Under the pieces are notes generated by a model. That model searched no databases and was not told the DNA's origin. It saw nothing but the letters and a program-made list of their open reading frames with translations. Shown piece after piece: positions 52,040 to 60,967 of a DNA stretch of 64,000 nucleotides. Position 1 is the stretch's first letter; the number at the start of each line of letters is the position of its first letter. The translations under genes and the position numbers were made by a program. The DNA comes from Nocardioides sp. Root240. GTDB taxonomy: Bacteria; Actinomycetota; Actinomycetes; Propionibacteriales; Nocardioidaceae. Where the stretch lies: positions 667,916 to 731,915 of the forward strand of contig NZ_LMIT01000002.1 in the NCBI RefSeq assembly GCF_001428825.1, written 5' to 3'.

Positions 52040-53386
52040 ATGAACACGCCACCGAAGTCTGACCGTTCGTACGACGTCGCCGTGGTCGGCGGCGGCATCG
52101 CAGGGCTGACCACGGCCCTCCTGCTGGCCCGCGGCGGCCGTGCCGTCGTCGTCCTCGAGGCCCGCGAGGTCGGGGCCGGGACCACCGGGCGCAGCACCGG
52201 AAAGGTCAGCCTGTTGCAGGGCACCAAGCTCGCCCGGGCGTCCCGGACCAACCCTCCGGAGGCGGTCCACCGCTACGTCGAGGCGGGGCGCGAGGGCCAG
52301 GCGTGGCTGCGGCACTTCTGCGCGACGCACGGCCTGCCGGTCGACGGCCGCGACGCGACGACCTACGCGGTGACGGAGACAGGCGAGCGTCGCGCGCGCC
52401 GGGAGCTGGAGGTCGCCCGGGCAGCCGGCCTGGACGTCGGGTGGGTCGCCGAGACCGAGCTCCCGTTCCCGGTGCGCGGCGCGGTGCGGCTGGCCGACCA
52501 GTTCCAGGTCGACCCGGCGGCCGTCGTCCGCGCGTTGCGTGCCGACGTGGAGGCGGCGGGAGGCGTCGTACGCGAGCACGCCCGCGTCCGGTCCGTCGAC
52601 CACCACGACGACGGAGTGCGGCTGCGCCTCACCGACGGCGAGGTCCGCTGCGGCGTCGCGGTCATCGCCACCAACCAGCCGATCGGCCTGCGCGGTCTCT
52701 TCTTCGCGCGTTTGACGGCCCAGCGCTCCTACGCCGCCACGCTCACCTCTCCGTGGATCCCTGAGGGCATGCACCTGTCCGCCGACGACGAGGTCCGGTC
52801 CCTGCGCTCGGTCCACGAGGATGGCGCCGACCTGCTGATGGTCGGCGGTTCCGGGCACGTGACCGGCCGCGGCTCCGCGCCCGCCCACCGCGACGCGCTG
52901 CTCGACTGGGCAGTGACCACCTTCGCCGGGGCCGAGGTCCGTCGAGCCTGGTCGGCGCAGGACCAGTCCCCCGCCTCCGGCCTGCCGTACGTCGGTCCGG
53001 TCGTGCCCGGCGACCACCGCATCCAGGTCGTCACCGGCTTCGACAAGTGGGGCCTGAGCACGGCACCGGCGGCAGCCCTCCTCCTCGCGGCCGACCTGCT
53101 CGACGGCACTCCCCCGTCCTGGGGCACCGCCCTCCGCAGCTGGACCCCACGCCAGGCACTCGCCGCCGGCCGTGCGGCGCTGGCCAACGCGGAGGTCGGC
53201 TGGCAGATGGCCTGCGGGCACGCCCAGCGCCTGCTCCGCCACGACCAGCGCCCCCTGTGCACCCACCTGGGCGGGGTGCTCGCCTGGAACGACGCCGAAC
53301 AGTCGTGGGACTGTCCCCTGCACGGCTCGCGCTTCGGCACCGACGGAGAGGTTCTCGACGGTCCCGCGACGCGGGCCCTCGGGTGA
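52040..53386 (+). CDS. FAD-dependent oxidoreductase with C-terminal Rieske domain
   Basis: A 448-residue two-domain protein. Residues 12-380 form a DAO-type FAD fold (VAVVGGGIAGLTTALLLARGG) resembling gamma-glutamylputrescine or glycine oxidases, and residues 385-448 a Rieske [2Fe-2S] domain (CTHLGGVLAWNDAEQSWDCPLHGSRF, giving Cys-His and Cys-His ligands). Such fusions are thought to oxidise small amines or dehydrogenate with internal electron transfer. It is on the opposite strand, inserted between pafA and prcA, and is absent from the mycobacterial order as I recall it. Repeat copy H begins at the base after its stop. Confidence 0.88.
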   Translation: MNTPPKSDRSYDVAVVGGGIAGLTTALLLARGGRAVVVLEAREVGAGTTGRSTGKVSLLQGTKLARASRTNPPEAVHRYVEAGREGQAWLRHFCATHGLPVDGRDATTYAVTETGERRARRELEVARAAGLDVGWVAETELPFPVRGAVRLADQFQVDPAAVVRALRADVEAAGGVVREHARVRSVDHHDDGVRLRLTDGEVRCGVAVIATNQPIGLRGLFFARLTAQRSYAATLTSPWIPEGMHLSADDEVRSLRSVHEDGADLLMVGGSGHVTGRGSAPAHRDALLDWAVTTFAGAEVRRAWSAQDQSPASGLPYVGPVVPGDHRIQVVTGFDKWGLSTAPAAALLLAADLLDGTPPSWGTALRSWTPRQALAAGRAALANAEVGWQMACGHAQRLLRHDQRPLCTHLGGVLAWNDAEQSWDCPLHGSRFGTDGEVLDGPATRALG

Positions 53387-53446
53387 TGCGGTTTGGTCCC
53401 AAACCGCAACATTCCGAGCCGACTTCATGCAGTTCGTGCCCAATCG
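53387..53446 (+). repeat. Palindromic repeat copy H
   Basis: The perfect palindrome (53387-53408) begins directly after the FAD-Rieske stop codon. The linker and degenerate unit TGCAGTTCGTGCCCAATCG (53428-53446) follow. The degenerate unit, read on the minus strand, encodes the last residues (DWARTA) of the AbiEi/DUF559-like protein. Confidence 0.9.
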
Positions 53447-54387
53447 GTGGAGTCGGTGGAGCGGTACCACCGATTCATGACGCGCGAGCGTCCCGACTCC
53501 GAGTAGAGCGAGTCACCGATGAGAGTTCGCCACGCTCGAAGTCGCTGGGTTCGATGGGGACGGTCGAGGAGACGGTCCAACTCGTGCATGAGGGTCGCTG
53601 GGTGGTTCAGCAGGTCATCGAGCGTGAAGCCGCGGCGGACGTACGGCGTGGCCGACAGGGCTCGTTCACGCCGCAGGTCCCGGCGGTGCGCCGTCTTGTC
53701 GCGGTGGATCTCGCCGTCGTACTCGTGGAGGCTGGTCGTACCCACGACCACCAGGTCAGCGCGGCAGAGGAACAGCCCGTCGTCGTCGAAGATCTCGACC
53801 TGTGACCTGGTCGCCACCTGCATGACCTGATGGAACTTGTGCAGGATGGTCTCGCCTGGAGACTCCGACCTTGGATTGCGGCGCTCCCACGCCCTCCGGA
53901 GCACGCTCGTGCCAGGGCGCTTCGAGGAGAGCACTTCCTGGATCGCGTCCTCGTCGACGTCATTCAGGCGCACTGCAGACTCCACCATGATCGCGAGGTC
54001 CAGCTCACCGAGGTCGCGCGCTGCGCGGAGGAGGATCTCCGCCGGCGCGTCGACTCGCAGCCCGTGGACCAGGTCCACGTCCGAATCGTGGGTGAGCCGC
54101 GAGCAGATGAGGCCCGGGCGTCGCGGCCGGTTGTCCGTTCGCACGGCGGCGAAGAACGGTGTCTTCTCCGGTAGCGCCGGCAGGTCCCAACCGCGCAACC
54201 GCGCCGCGGTGACGTGGGTGTACGCCGCATCGTCGGGCAACACCAGGCGCAGTGCGCCGAGGTCGCGCAGGAAGTTGTCCCACGGGCTCAGCTCGGGGGT
54301 CGCCACCCGGTAGAGACCGTGCAGGACACGTTGGTGCCCGACAGCGCGCACCTCGCCTCGGATTGCACCATCGGGCCCGATCTCCAT
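53425..54387 (-). CDS. AbiEi/DUF559-like protein with PD-(D/E)XK nuclease fold
   Basis: A 320-residue actinobacterial protein. Residues 1-110 form a region like an AbiEi-type winged helix antitoxin (VLHGLYRVATPELS, YTHVTAARLRGWDLP). Residues 185-300 have the DUF559/Vsr-like nuclease pattern: SPGETILHKFHQVM (E), FLCRADLVVVG (D), HEYDGEIHRDKTAHRRDLRRERAL (E-D-G). The start was placed at MEIGPDGAIRG because the longer frame begins in repeat I. The final codons come from repeat H. The family is abundant and mobile in Nocardioides-like genomes. A toxin-antitoxin or defence function is suggested but unproven. It interrupts the prcA-pafA interval. Confidence 0.7.
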   Translation of the reverse strand: MEIGPDGAIRGEVRAVGHQRVLHGLYRVATPELSPWDNFLRDLGALRLVLPDDAAYTHVTAARLRGWDLPALPEKTPFFAAVRTDNRPRRPGLICSRLTHDSDVDLVHGLRVDAPAEILLRAARDLGELDLAIMVESAVRLNDVDEDAIQEVLSSKRPGTSVLRRAWERRNPRSESPGETILHKFHQVMQVATRSQVEIFDDDGLFLCRADLVVVGTTSLHEYDGEIHRDKTAHRRDLRRERALSATPYVRRGFTLDDLLNHPATLMHELDRLLDRPHRTQRLRAWRTLIGDSLYSESGRSRVMNRWYRSTDSTDWARTA

Positions 54388-54476
54388 GCCCGAACGTTCG
54401 CCGAGACACGTCGCCCACGCAAGGCCGATCCGGAGACCTGTGGAAAGGGCGGGTCCTGAGCCCGCGACGAGTCTGC

Positions 54477-54541
54477 CGATTGGGCGAAGACCGCAGTTCG
54501 CAGGCTCGGTTTGTTGCGGTTTGGGACCAAACCGCAACAAA
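54477..54541 (-). repeat. Palindromic repeat copy I
   Basis: The degenerate unit CGATTGGGCGAAGACCGCA (54477-54495) is followed by a palindrome extended to 32 bp (54510-54541), the longest in the window because TTTGT/ACAAA arms are also complementary. Read on the minus strand, it lies 20 bp after the prcA stop. Confidence 0.9.
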
Positions 54542-54561
54542 CCGGAGCAGGCGCGGACGGG

Positions 54562-55359
54562 CTACAGCGGGGGTGCGACGGGGGGTTCGGCGGGGCCGCC
54601 GTTGGCCGGGGTCTCGGAGGTGTGGGTCTCCGGAGCGGCCTCGGCGGGTCCGCGCTCGCCGAGCAGCTCGGCGAGGCGGGTGGGGAGGATCCGGCGGAAC
54701 TTCCGCGGCTGGGTGCGCGTGCGGTCCAGCACGGCGACCTCGAGGTCCTCGACCGGGATGACCCGGTCCTGGACCTGACCGCCGTCGGCGCTGTGGCCGA
54801 GGGCGGCGACAGCGACCTTCAGCGCACCGGCCAGGTCGGCACCGTCGGCGTAGTTCTCCTTCAGGTACGACGACACCGTGTCCGCGTCGCCGCCCATCAC
54901 CGCATAGCCGTGCTCGTCGGCCACCCGGCCCTCGTAGGTGAGGCGGTAGATCTGGTCGTCGGCGCTGGTCTCGCCGATCTCGGCGACGAAGATCTCGACC
55001 TCGTAGGGCTTCTCGCCACCCGAGGAGAAGATCGTGCCGAGGGTCTGCGCGTAGGCGTTGGCAAGGCCGCGGCCGGTCACGTCCCGGCGGTCGTAGGAGT
55101 AGCCACGCATGTCGGCGAGGCGGACGCCGGCGATGCGCAGGTTCTCGAACTCGTTGTAGCGGCCGACCGCGGCGAAGGCGAGCCGGTCGTAGAGCTCGGA
55201 GACCTTGTGCAATGCCTGCGACGGGTTCTCGGTGACCAGCAGGACGCCGTCGGCGTACTGGACGGCGACGAGGGAGCGGCCGCGCGCGATGCCCTTGCGG
55301 GCGAAGTCCGCCCGGTCCTTCATCAACTGCTCGGGCGAGACGTAGAACGGGGTGCTCAT
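54562..55359 (-). CDS. prcA: Proteasome subunit alpha
   Basis: A 265-residue alpha ring subunit that gates the 20S core: [78 protein letters not shown] and [27 protein letters not shown] are typical. The C-terminal 25 residues are Pro/Ala-rich. The start overlaps the prcB stop by 4 bp. The order prcA after prcB on this strand matches other actinobacteria. Confidence 0.96.
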   Translation of the reverse strand: MSTPFYVSPEQLMKDRADFARKGIARGRSLVAVQYADGVLLVTENPSQALHKVSELYDRLAFAAVGRYNEFENLRIAGVRLADMRGYSYDRRDVTGRGLANAYAQTLGTIFSSGGEKPYEVEIFVAEIGETSADDQIYRLTYEGRVADEHGYAVMGGDADTVSSYLKENYADGADLAGALKVAVAALGHSADGGQVQDRVIPVEDLEVAVLDRTRTQPRKFRRILPTRLAELLGERGPAEAAPETHTSETPANGGPAEPPVAPPL

Positions 55360-56210
55360 GCCTGGGCCTCCTCTCCACCGCCGGGCAAGGGGGCGACCGG
55401 TCCGTCGGGCCTCACCATCCGGGCGCCGACCAACTGGTCGGCGAGGGCGCCGAGGGTGTCCTCGGACATCCGCGTCGCGCCGTCGGCGGTGACCACCCAC
55501 ACGACCGGGAAGATCCGGCGGGTCAGGTCCGGGCCACCCGTCGCCGAGTCGTCGTCGGCGGCGTCGTAGAGGGCCTGGAGGCAGACGCGGACGGCATCGT
55601 CCTGGCTCAGGTCGTCGCGATAGAGCTTCTTCAGCGCACCGCGGGCGAACAGGGAGCCGGAGCCGACGGTGAAGAAGGCGCTCTCCTCGTGGCGGCCGCC
55701 GGTCACGTCGTAGCCGAAGATCCGGCCGACGCCGCGGTCCGGGTCGAAGCCCGCGAACATCGGCACGACGGCAAGGCCCTGCATCGCCATCCCGAGGTTG
55801 GCGCGGATCAGCGCCGAGAGCCGGTTCGCCTTGCCGTCGAGGGACAGCAGCGTGCCCTCGATCTTCTCGTAGTGCTCGAGCTCCACCTGGAACAGGCGGA
55901 CCATCTCGACCGCGAGGCCGGCGGTGCCGGCGATGCCGACCACGGAGTACTCGTCGGCAGGGAAGACCTTCTCGATGTCGCGCTGGGCGATGACGTTGCC
56001 CATCGTGGCGCGGCGGTCGCCCGCCATCACCAGGCCGCCCGGGAAGGTGGCCGCGACGATGGTGGTGCCGTGCGGGGCGAGCTCGGCGGCGCTGCCGGCG
56101 GGCAGCGAGCGGCGCGCGGGAAGCAGGTCAGGGGCGTTCTCGGCGAGGAAGTCGCTGAACGAGGAGGTGCCCGGGCGCAGGAAGGCACCCGGGATGCGCG
56201 CGTCGTTCAT
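55356..56210 (-). CDS. prcB: Proteasome subunit beta
   Basis: A 284-residue catalytic subunit made with a propeptide. Cleavage between G48 and T49 ([15 protein letters not shown]) exposes the nucleophilic threonine. Supporting sequence is [59 protein letters not shown], and [15 protein letters not shown]. The propeptide (residues 1-48) helps assembly with PrcA. The stop overlaps prcA. Confidence 0.96.
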   Translation of the reverse strand: MNDARIPGAFLRPGTSSFSDFLAENAPDLLPARRSLPAGSAAELAPHGTTIVAATFPGGLVMAGDRRATMGNVIAQRDIEKVFPADEYSVVGIAGTAGLAVEMVRLFQVELEHYEKIEGTLLSLDGKANRLSALIRANLGMAMQGLAVVPMFAGFDPDRGVGRIFGYDVTGGRHEESAFFTVGSGSLFARGALKKLYRDDLSQDDAVRVCLQALYDAADDDSATGGPDLTRRIFPVVWVVTADGATRMSEDTLGALADQLVGARMVRPDGPVAPLPGGGEEAQA

Positions 56211-56216
56211 GGGCGC

Positions 56217-56414
56217 CTACTCGCCGCCCTTCTGGATGAACGACTTCACGAAGTCCTCGGCGTTGGACTCGAGGACGTCGTCGATCTCGTCGAGGATCGC
56301 GTCCACGTCCTCGTCGAGCGACTCCTTGCGCTCCGCGACGTCGGACTCGGTGGCGACGTCGGTCGTCTCCTCGGTCTCGTCCGCCTTGCGCGGCTGCTTC
56401 TGCTCCTGGGCCAT
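56217..56414 (-). CDS. pup: Prokaryotic ubiquitin-like protein Pup
   Basis: A 65-residue intrinsically disordered tag, rich in Glu, Asp and Lys. The C-terminal half (ESLDEDVDAILDEIDDVLESNAEDFVKSFIQKGGE) contains the Mpa-binding helix. The protein ends in GGE, with a genomically encoded glutamate in place of the GGQ found in mycobacteria, so deamidation by Dop is not needed before ligation. TAGGGT lies 6 nt from its ATG (leaderless). The stop is 6 bp before the prcB start. Confidence 0.95.
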   Translation of the reverse strand: MAQEQKQPRKADETEETTDVATESDVAERKESLDEDVDAILDEIDDVLESNAEDFVKSFIQKGGE

Positions 56415-56420
56415 GCCACA

Positions 56421-56426
56421 ACCCTA
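56421..56426 (-). promoter_or_regulatory. -10 element, leaderless promoter of pup-prcB-prcA
   Basis: TAGGGT on the minus strand lies 6 nt from the pup ATG at 56414. The three proteasome genes are closely spaced after it and probably form one transcript. Confidence 0.5.
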
Positions 56427-56484
56427 TCCACTCGATGGCTGTCCGCGAGTGAGTTGTCAGGTCACGGTTTGGTCAGCCGCCGCG

Positions 56485-57993
56485 TCAGCGGCTGAGGGCC
56501 CGGACGAGCTGCTCGGCGGTCTCGCACGAGTCGATCAGGTCGCCGACGTGCGCCTTCGTGCCGCGCAGCGGGTCGATCGTCGGTACTCGCTGCAGCGACT
56601 CGCGGCCGGGCAGGTCGAAGATGACCGAGTCCCAGGACGCGGCGGCGATGTCGGAGGCGTACTTCTCCAGGCAGCGACCCCGGAAGTAGGCACGCGTCGC
56701 CTCCGGCGGGTTGGTCATCGCGGTGTCGACCTCGTCGTCGGTGAGCAGGCGCTGGATCCGGCCGGCCTTCACCAACCGGTGGTAGAGCCCCTTCTCCGGA
56801 CGGATGTCGGAGTACTGGTAGTCGATCAGCTGCAGCTTGGCGTCGTCCCAGGCCAGGCCGTCACGAGAGCGGTACTGCTCGAGCAGCTTGAGCTTGGCCA
56901 CCCAGTCGAGCTGGTCGGCCAGCGACATCGGGTCGGTCTCCAGCCGGTTCAGCACGTCCTCCCAGCGGGCGAGCACGTCGACGGTCTGCGGGTCGGCATC
57001 GGCGCCGTAGCGGTCCTCGACGTACTTCTTCGCGAGGTCGAGGTACTCCAGCTGGAGCTGGATGCCGGTCAGGTGGCGTCCGTCGGCGAGGGTCACCTCG
57101 TGGCGCAGCGTCGGGTCGTGCGAGACCGCGCGCAGCGACGCCACCGGCATGTCGACCGACAGGTCACGGGAGATGAACCGGTCCTCGATCATCGCCAGGA
57201 CCAGCGAGGTCGTGCCGACCTTGAGGTACGTCGCGATCTCGGACAGGTTCGCGTCGCCGATGATCACGTGCAGGCGGCGGTACTTCTCGGGGTCGGCGTG
57301 CGGCTCGTCACGGGTGTTGATGATCGGCCGCTTAAGAGTGGTCTCCAACCCCACCTCGACCTCGAAGAAGTCGGCGCGCTGGCTGATCTGGAAGCCCTCG
57401 TGGCGCCCGTCCTGGCCCTTGCCGACACGGCCGGCGCCGGTGATCACCTGGCGGCTCACGAAGAACGGCGTCAGGTGCCGGACGATGTCGGCGAAGGACG
57501 TCGAGCGCCGCATCAGGTAGTTCTCGTGGGCGCCGTACGACGCCCCCTTGTTGTCGGTGTTGTTCTTGTAGAGGACGATCTGCGGATTGCCGGGGAGGTT
57601 CTGCGCGAGGCGCGCGGCGTCGAGCATCACCTGCTCCCCCGCCTTGTCCCACCGGACGATGTCGAGCGGTGAGACGACCTCCGGGGTGGAGTACTCCGGG
57701 TGAGCGTGGTCGACGTACAGCCGCGCACCGTTGGTCAGGATCACGTTCGCGAGTCCCAGGTCCTCGTCGGTGAGTTGCGTCGGGTCCGCAATCTGGCGCG
57801 CCATGTCGAAGCCGCGGGCGTCGCGCAGCGGCGACTCCTCCTCGAAGTCCCAGCGGGCCCGCCGCGCCCGGACGGTGGCCGTCGCGTACGCGTTGACGAC
57901 CTGGGACGAGGCGACCATCGGGTTGGCGGTCGGATGCCCCTGGACCGAGATGCCGTACTCGACCTCGGTGCCCATCACTCGGCGCACGCTCAT
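56485..57993 (-). CDS. dop: Depupylase/deamidase Dop
   Basis: A 502-residue homologue of PafA. It opens [37 protein letters not shown]; the insertion after about residue 30 is the Dop loop region. Shared motifs are [65 protein letters not shown] and [19 protein letters not shown]. Since Pup already ends in Glu, depupylation of substrates and recycling is the likely job. TAGGCT lies 6 nt from its ATG. DUF1206 is divergent. Confidence 0.95.
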   Translation of the reverse strand: MSVRRVMGTEVEYGISVQGHPTANPMVASSQVVNAYATATVRARRARWDFEEESPLRDARGFDMARQIADPTQLTDEDLGLANVILTNGARLYVDHAHPEYSTPEVVSPLDIVRWDKAGEQVMLDAARLAQNLPGNPQIVLYKNNTDNKGASYGAHENYLMRRSTSFADIVRHLTPFFVSRQVITGAGRVGKGQDGRHEGFQISQRADFFEVEVGLETTLKRPIINTRDEPHADPEKYRRLHVIIGDANLSEIATYLKVGTTSLVLAMIEDRFISRDLSVDMPVASLRAVSHDPTLRHEVTLADGRHLTGIQLQLEYLDLAKKYVEDRYGADADPQTVDVLARWEDVLNRLETDPMSLADQLDWVAKLKLLEQYRSRDGLAWDDAKLQLIDYQYSDIRPEKGLYHRLVKAGRIQRLLTDDEVDTAMTNPPEATRAYFRGRCLEKYASDIAAASWDSVIFDLPGRESLQRVPTIDPLRGTKAHVGDLIDSCETAEQLVRALSR

Positions 57994-57999
57994 GCCTCC

Positions 58000-58005
58000 A
58001 GCCTA
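58000..58005 (-). promoter_or_regulatory. -10 element, leaderless promoter of dop
   Basis: TAGGCT on the minus strand lies 6 nt from the dop ATG. The spacer GGAGGC also looks like a ribosome-binding site but would be too close, so leaderless initiation fits better. Confidence 0.45.
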
Positions 58006-58065
58006 CGGCTCCGTCCTCAGGATGGGTCCGCCCCGCGCGGGTAGTGCAGGCTGACAGGAGGAACC

Positions 58066-58881
58066 ATGGCGGCCACGGGGGATGCAGCGGAGCAGGCTGC
58101 CCAGGAGGCGCGCGACCACCCGGTTCTCGACGGGATGGCGCGGGCAGGGTTCGTCGTCTACGGAATCGTCTACGTCCTCATCGGCTGGCTCGCCGCTCAG
58201 CTGGCGCTCGGTCACCCCGCCGGCTCAGCCTCGGGCTCGGGCGCCCTGGAGGAGATCGCGCAGAAACCACTCGGCGCGATCGCGCTGTGGCTCTCCGCGG
58301 CGGGCCTGGGTGCACTCGCCCTGTGGCAGGTGTGCCAGGCCGTCGCCGGGCACCGCGACGAGGACGGTTGGCGCCGGGGCGCTGCCCGGATCGGCTCCTC
58401 CAGCCGGGCGGTCGTGTTCTGCGCCCTGGGGGTCACCTCGGTCCGCACGGCCCTGGGCGACGGCGGCGGCTCGGGCGGGGGGAGCACGGGAGCGGTGATG
58501 CGCCAGCCGTGGGGGCCGGCGCTGGTACTGGCCGTCGCGGTCGTCCTGCTCGTGATCGCTGGCACGAGCGCCTGGCGCGGGGCGACCGACCGGTGGCGCA
58601 AGGACCTCGAGGCGGGAGGCAGGACCGGTGATGTCGGCCGGGTCGTCCAGGTCGTGGCGCGCGCCGGCCACCTGAGCCGCGCCGTCGCGTTCGCCGTCCT
58701 GGCGTTCCTGGTGGCGCGGGCGGCCCTGGAGCACGACAGCCGCCAACTCGGCCTCGACCAGGCGATCGTGCGCTTCCGCGACGAGCCGCTCGGCCCGGCG
58801 CTCATCCTGGTGATCGCCGCCGGGCTGGCCTGCTACGGCGTGTTCCACCTGGTGCGCGCGGCCTACCTGCGAGCGGCCTGA
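58066..58881 (+). CDS. DUF1206 domain-containing membrane protein
   Basis: A 271-residue protein with about six hydrophobic segments arranged as three DUF1206 units: MARAGFVVYGIVYVLIGWLAAQLAL, then SSRAVVFCALGVTSVRTAL, then LSRAVAFAVLAFLVARAALEHD and the ending GLACYGVFHLVRAAYLRAA. The family is widespread in actinobacteria and has no known function. AGGAGG lies just before the ATG. It is divergent from dop and its stop faces a hairpin and a small peptide gene. Confidence 0.85.
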   Translation: MAATGDAAEQAAQEARDHPVLDGMARAGFVVYGIVYVLIGWLAAQLALGHPAGSASGSGALEEIAQKPLGAIALWLSAAGLGALALWQVCQAVAGHRDEDGWRRGAARIGSSSRAVVFCALGVTSVRTALGDGGGSGGGSTGAVMRQPWGPALVLAVAVVLLVIAGTSAWRGATDRWRKDLEAGGRTGDVGRVVQVVARAGHLSRAVAFAVLAFLVARAALEHDSRQLGLDQAIVRFRDEPLGPALILVIAAGLACYGVFHLVRAAYLRAA

Positions 58882-58899
58882 CGCCGACCGGAGACGAGT

Positions 58900-58932
58900 C
58901 GGGCCCCGCACCAGCGCGTGGTGCGGCGCCCG
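58900..58932. terminator. Bidirectional terminator-like hairpin
   Basis: A 14-bp stem with one mismatch (58900-58913 with 58919-58932) and a 5-nt loop lies 19 bp after the DUF1206 stop and 18 bp from the stop of the convergent 25-residue gene. No U-tract is clear. Confidence 0.5.
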
Positions 58933-58950
58933 ACGTACGACGTCGTGACG

Positions 58951-59028
58951 TCAGCGCGACTTGGCGACCTTCACCGCAGCGGTGACACCGAGGGCGACGA
59001 GGACGACGAGGGCGAGCTTCTTGACCAC
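58951..59028 (-). CDS. Very small membrane peptide (25 aa)
   Basis: A 25-residue peptide VVKKLALVVLVALGVTAAVKVAKSR with one hydrophobic helix and basic ends. AAGGAG lies 7 nt before the GTG. The gene lies between convergent DUF1206 and mpa's 3' end, 63 bp after the mpa stop, so it may be translated from the end of the mpa transcript. The similarity to known families is not apparent. Coding status is moderately likely. Confidence 0.5.
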   Translation of the reverse strand: MVKKLALVVLVALGVTAAVKVAKSR

Positions 59029-59091
59029 AGGGGGCTCCTTCAGGAGTTGAAAGGTTGCTGGTGCCTCCACCTTGTCAGGTGGGGACAAGGA

Positions 59092-60852
59092 TCAGAGGTA
59101 TTGCCCGGTGTCGCTGACCGTGTCGATCGACCGGCCCGGCTCGGTGCCCTGCTTGCCGGTGATGAGCGTGCGGATGAAGACGATCCGCTCACCCTTCTTG
59201 CCCGAGATCCGCGCCCAGTCGTCGGGGTTGGTCGTGTTGGGCAGGTCCTCGTTCTCCTTGAACTCGTCGACGCAGGCCTGGAGCAGGTGCGAGACCCGCA
59301 GGCCCTTCTGGTCGTGGTCGATGAAGTCCTTGATGGCCATCTTCTTCGCCCGGTCGACGATGTTCTGGATCATGGCGCCGGAGTTGAAGTCCTTGAAGTA
59401 CAGGACCTCCTTGTCACCGTTGGCGTAGGTCACCTCGAGGAAGCGGTTCTCCTCGGTCTCGGTGTACATCCGCTCGACCGTCGCCCGGATCATCCCGGTC
59501 ACGGTGGCCTGCTTGTCGCCGCCGAACTCGGCGACGTCCTCGGGGTGCAGGGGCAGGGACGTCGTGAGGTACTTGCTGAAGATGTCGCGGGCCGACTCGG
59601 CGTCGGGCCGCTCGATCTTGATCTTCACGTCGAGCCGGCCGGGACGCAGGATGGCCGGGTCGATCATGTCCTCACGGTTCGAGGCACCGATGACCAGCAC
59701 GTTCTCCAGCGTCTCGACGCCGTCGATCTCACTGAGCAGCTGCGGGACGATGGTGTTCTCGACGTCAGAGGAGACGCCCGACCCGCGGGTGCGGAACAGG
59801 GAGTCCATCTCGTCGAAGAAGACGATGACCGGCGTACCCTGCGACGCCTTCTCGCGCGCCCGCTGGAAGACCAGGCGGATGTGGCGCTCGGTCTCGCCGA
59901 CGTACTTGTTGAGCAGCTCGGGACCCTTGATGTTCAGGAAGTAGGACTTCCCCTCGGCACCGGTCTTGGCCGCGACCTTCTTCGCCAGCGAGTTGGCGAC
60001 GGCCTTCGCGATGAGGGTCTTGCCGCAGCCCGGCGGACCGTAGAGCAGGATGCCCTTCGGCGGCTTCAGCTCGTGCTCGGTGAAGAGGTCGGGGTAGAGG
60101 TACGGCAGCTCGACCGCGTCCTGGATCATCTCGATCTGGTTGCCGAGGCCACCGATGGTCTCGTAGGTGATGTCGGGGACCTCCTCGAGGACCAGCTCCT
60201 CGACCTCCGACTTCGGGACCTTCTCGTAGACGTAACCCGCGCGGGAGTCGAGCAGCAGCGAGTCGCCGGCACGCAGCGTCTCGGTGAGCAGCGGCTCGGC
60301 GAGCTTGACCACCCGCTCCTCGTCCGCGTTGGCGATCACCAGGACGCGCTCGCCGTCGGCGAGCACCTCCTTGAGCATCACGACCTCGCCGACCTGCTCG
60401 AACTCGAACGCGGCCACCACGTTGAGGGCCTCGTTGAGCATGACCTCCTGGCCGCGGCGCAGGGTGTCGAGGTCGACCGCCGGGCTGACCGTCACCCTCA
60501 GCTTGCGGCCACCGGTGAACACGTCGACCGAGTCGTCGTCGTTGCGCTGGAGGAAGGTGCCGAAGCCGGCGGGCGGCTGGGCGAGCCGGTCGACCTCCTC
60601 CTTGAGCTTCATGATCTGGTCCCGCGCGTCGCGCAGCGTGGTCGCCAGTCGCTCGTTCTGGGCCGTCACCGCCGCCAGCGAGCGCTGGGCGTCGGCGAGC
60701 CGCATCTCGAGAGAGCGGGCATTGCTGCCGGGCGTCTCGGCCGTGCGGCGGCGCAGGTCGTGGATCTCGTCCTCGAGGAAACGGACCTGCTCCTCGAGCT
60801 CCTCACGACTCGGAGAGCGGTGGCTTCCCGTGCCTTCTCCCATGCTCGTCAT
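59092..60852 (-). CDS. mpa: Proteasome-associated AAA+ ATPase Mpa (ARC)
   Basis: A 586-residue hexameric unfoldase that recognises Pup and feeds substrates to PrcAB. Residues 15-75 form a coiled coil ([21 protein letters not shown]...), then OB domains, Walker [18 protein letters not shown] (about 300), Walker [13 protein letters not shown], and arginine-finger and sensor motifs. It ends GQYL, the gate-opening tripeptide. The ATG at 60852 has AGGAGGTG 5 nt upstream; an earlier ATG at 60924 is unsupported. It is preceded by repeat F and trmI. Confidence 0.96.
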   Translation of the reverse strand: MTSMGEGTGSHRSPSREELEEQVRFLEDEIHDLRRRTAETPGSNARSLEMRLADAQRSLAAVTAQNERLATTLRDARDQIMKLKEEVDRLAQPPAGFGTFLQRNDDDSVDVFTGGRKLRVTVSPAVDLDTLRRGQEVMLNEALNVVAAFEFEQVGEVVMLKEVLADGERVLVIANADEERVVKLAEPLLTETLRAGDSLLLDSRAGYVYEKVPKSEVEELVLEEVPDITYETIGGLGNQIEMIQDAVELPYLYPDLFTEHELKPPKGILLYGPPGCGKTLIAKAVANSLAKKVAAKTGAEGKSYFLNIKGPELLNKYVGETERHIRLVFQRAREKASQGTPVIVFFDEMDSLFRTRGSGVSSDVENTIVPQLLSEIDGVETLENVLVIGASNREDMIDPAILRPGRLDVKIKIERPDAESARDIFSKYLTTSLPLHPEDVAEFGGDKQATVTGMIRATVERMYTETEENRFLEVTYANGDKEVLYFKDFNSGAMIQNIVDRAKKMAIKDFIDHDQKGLRVSHLLQACVDEFKENEDLPNTTNPDDWARISGKKGERIVFIRTLITGKQGTEPGRSIDTVSDTGQYL

Positions 60853-60967
60853 GGCACACCTCCTGCCACCGACCCTACTCGCGGGCGTGTTGCGCGGAAG
60901 TGCTTCGCCACGCATTCGATGCAACGTTTCGGTTGCGGTCGAGCGGAGGGGCTGCGGCGGAAGGGGT

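Noticed and set aside
53425..54540. Longer version of the nuclease-like protein starting in repeat I
   Set aside because: The extra 51 residues are encoded by the repeat and by promoter-like sequence; homologous start signals fit the ATG at 54387.
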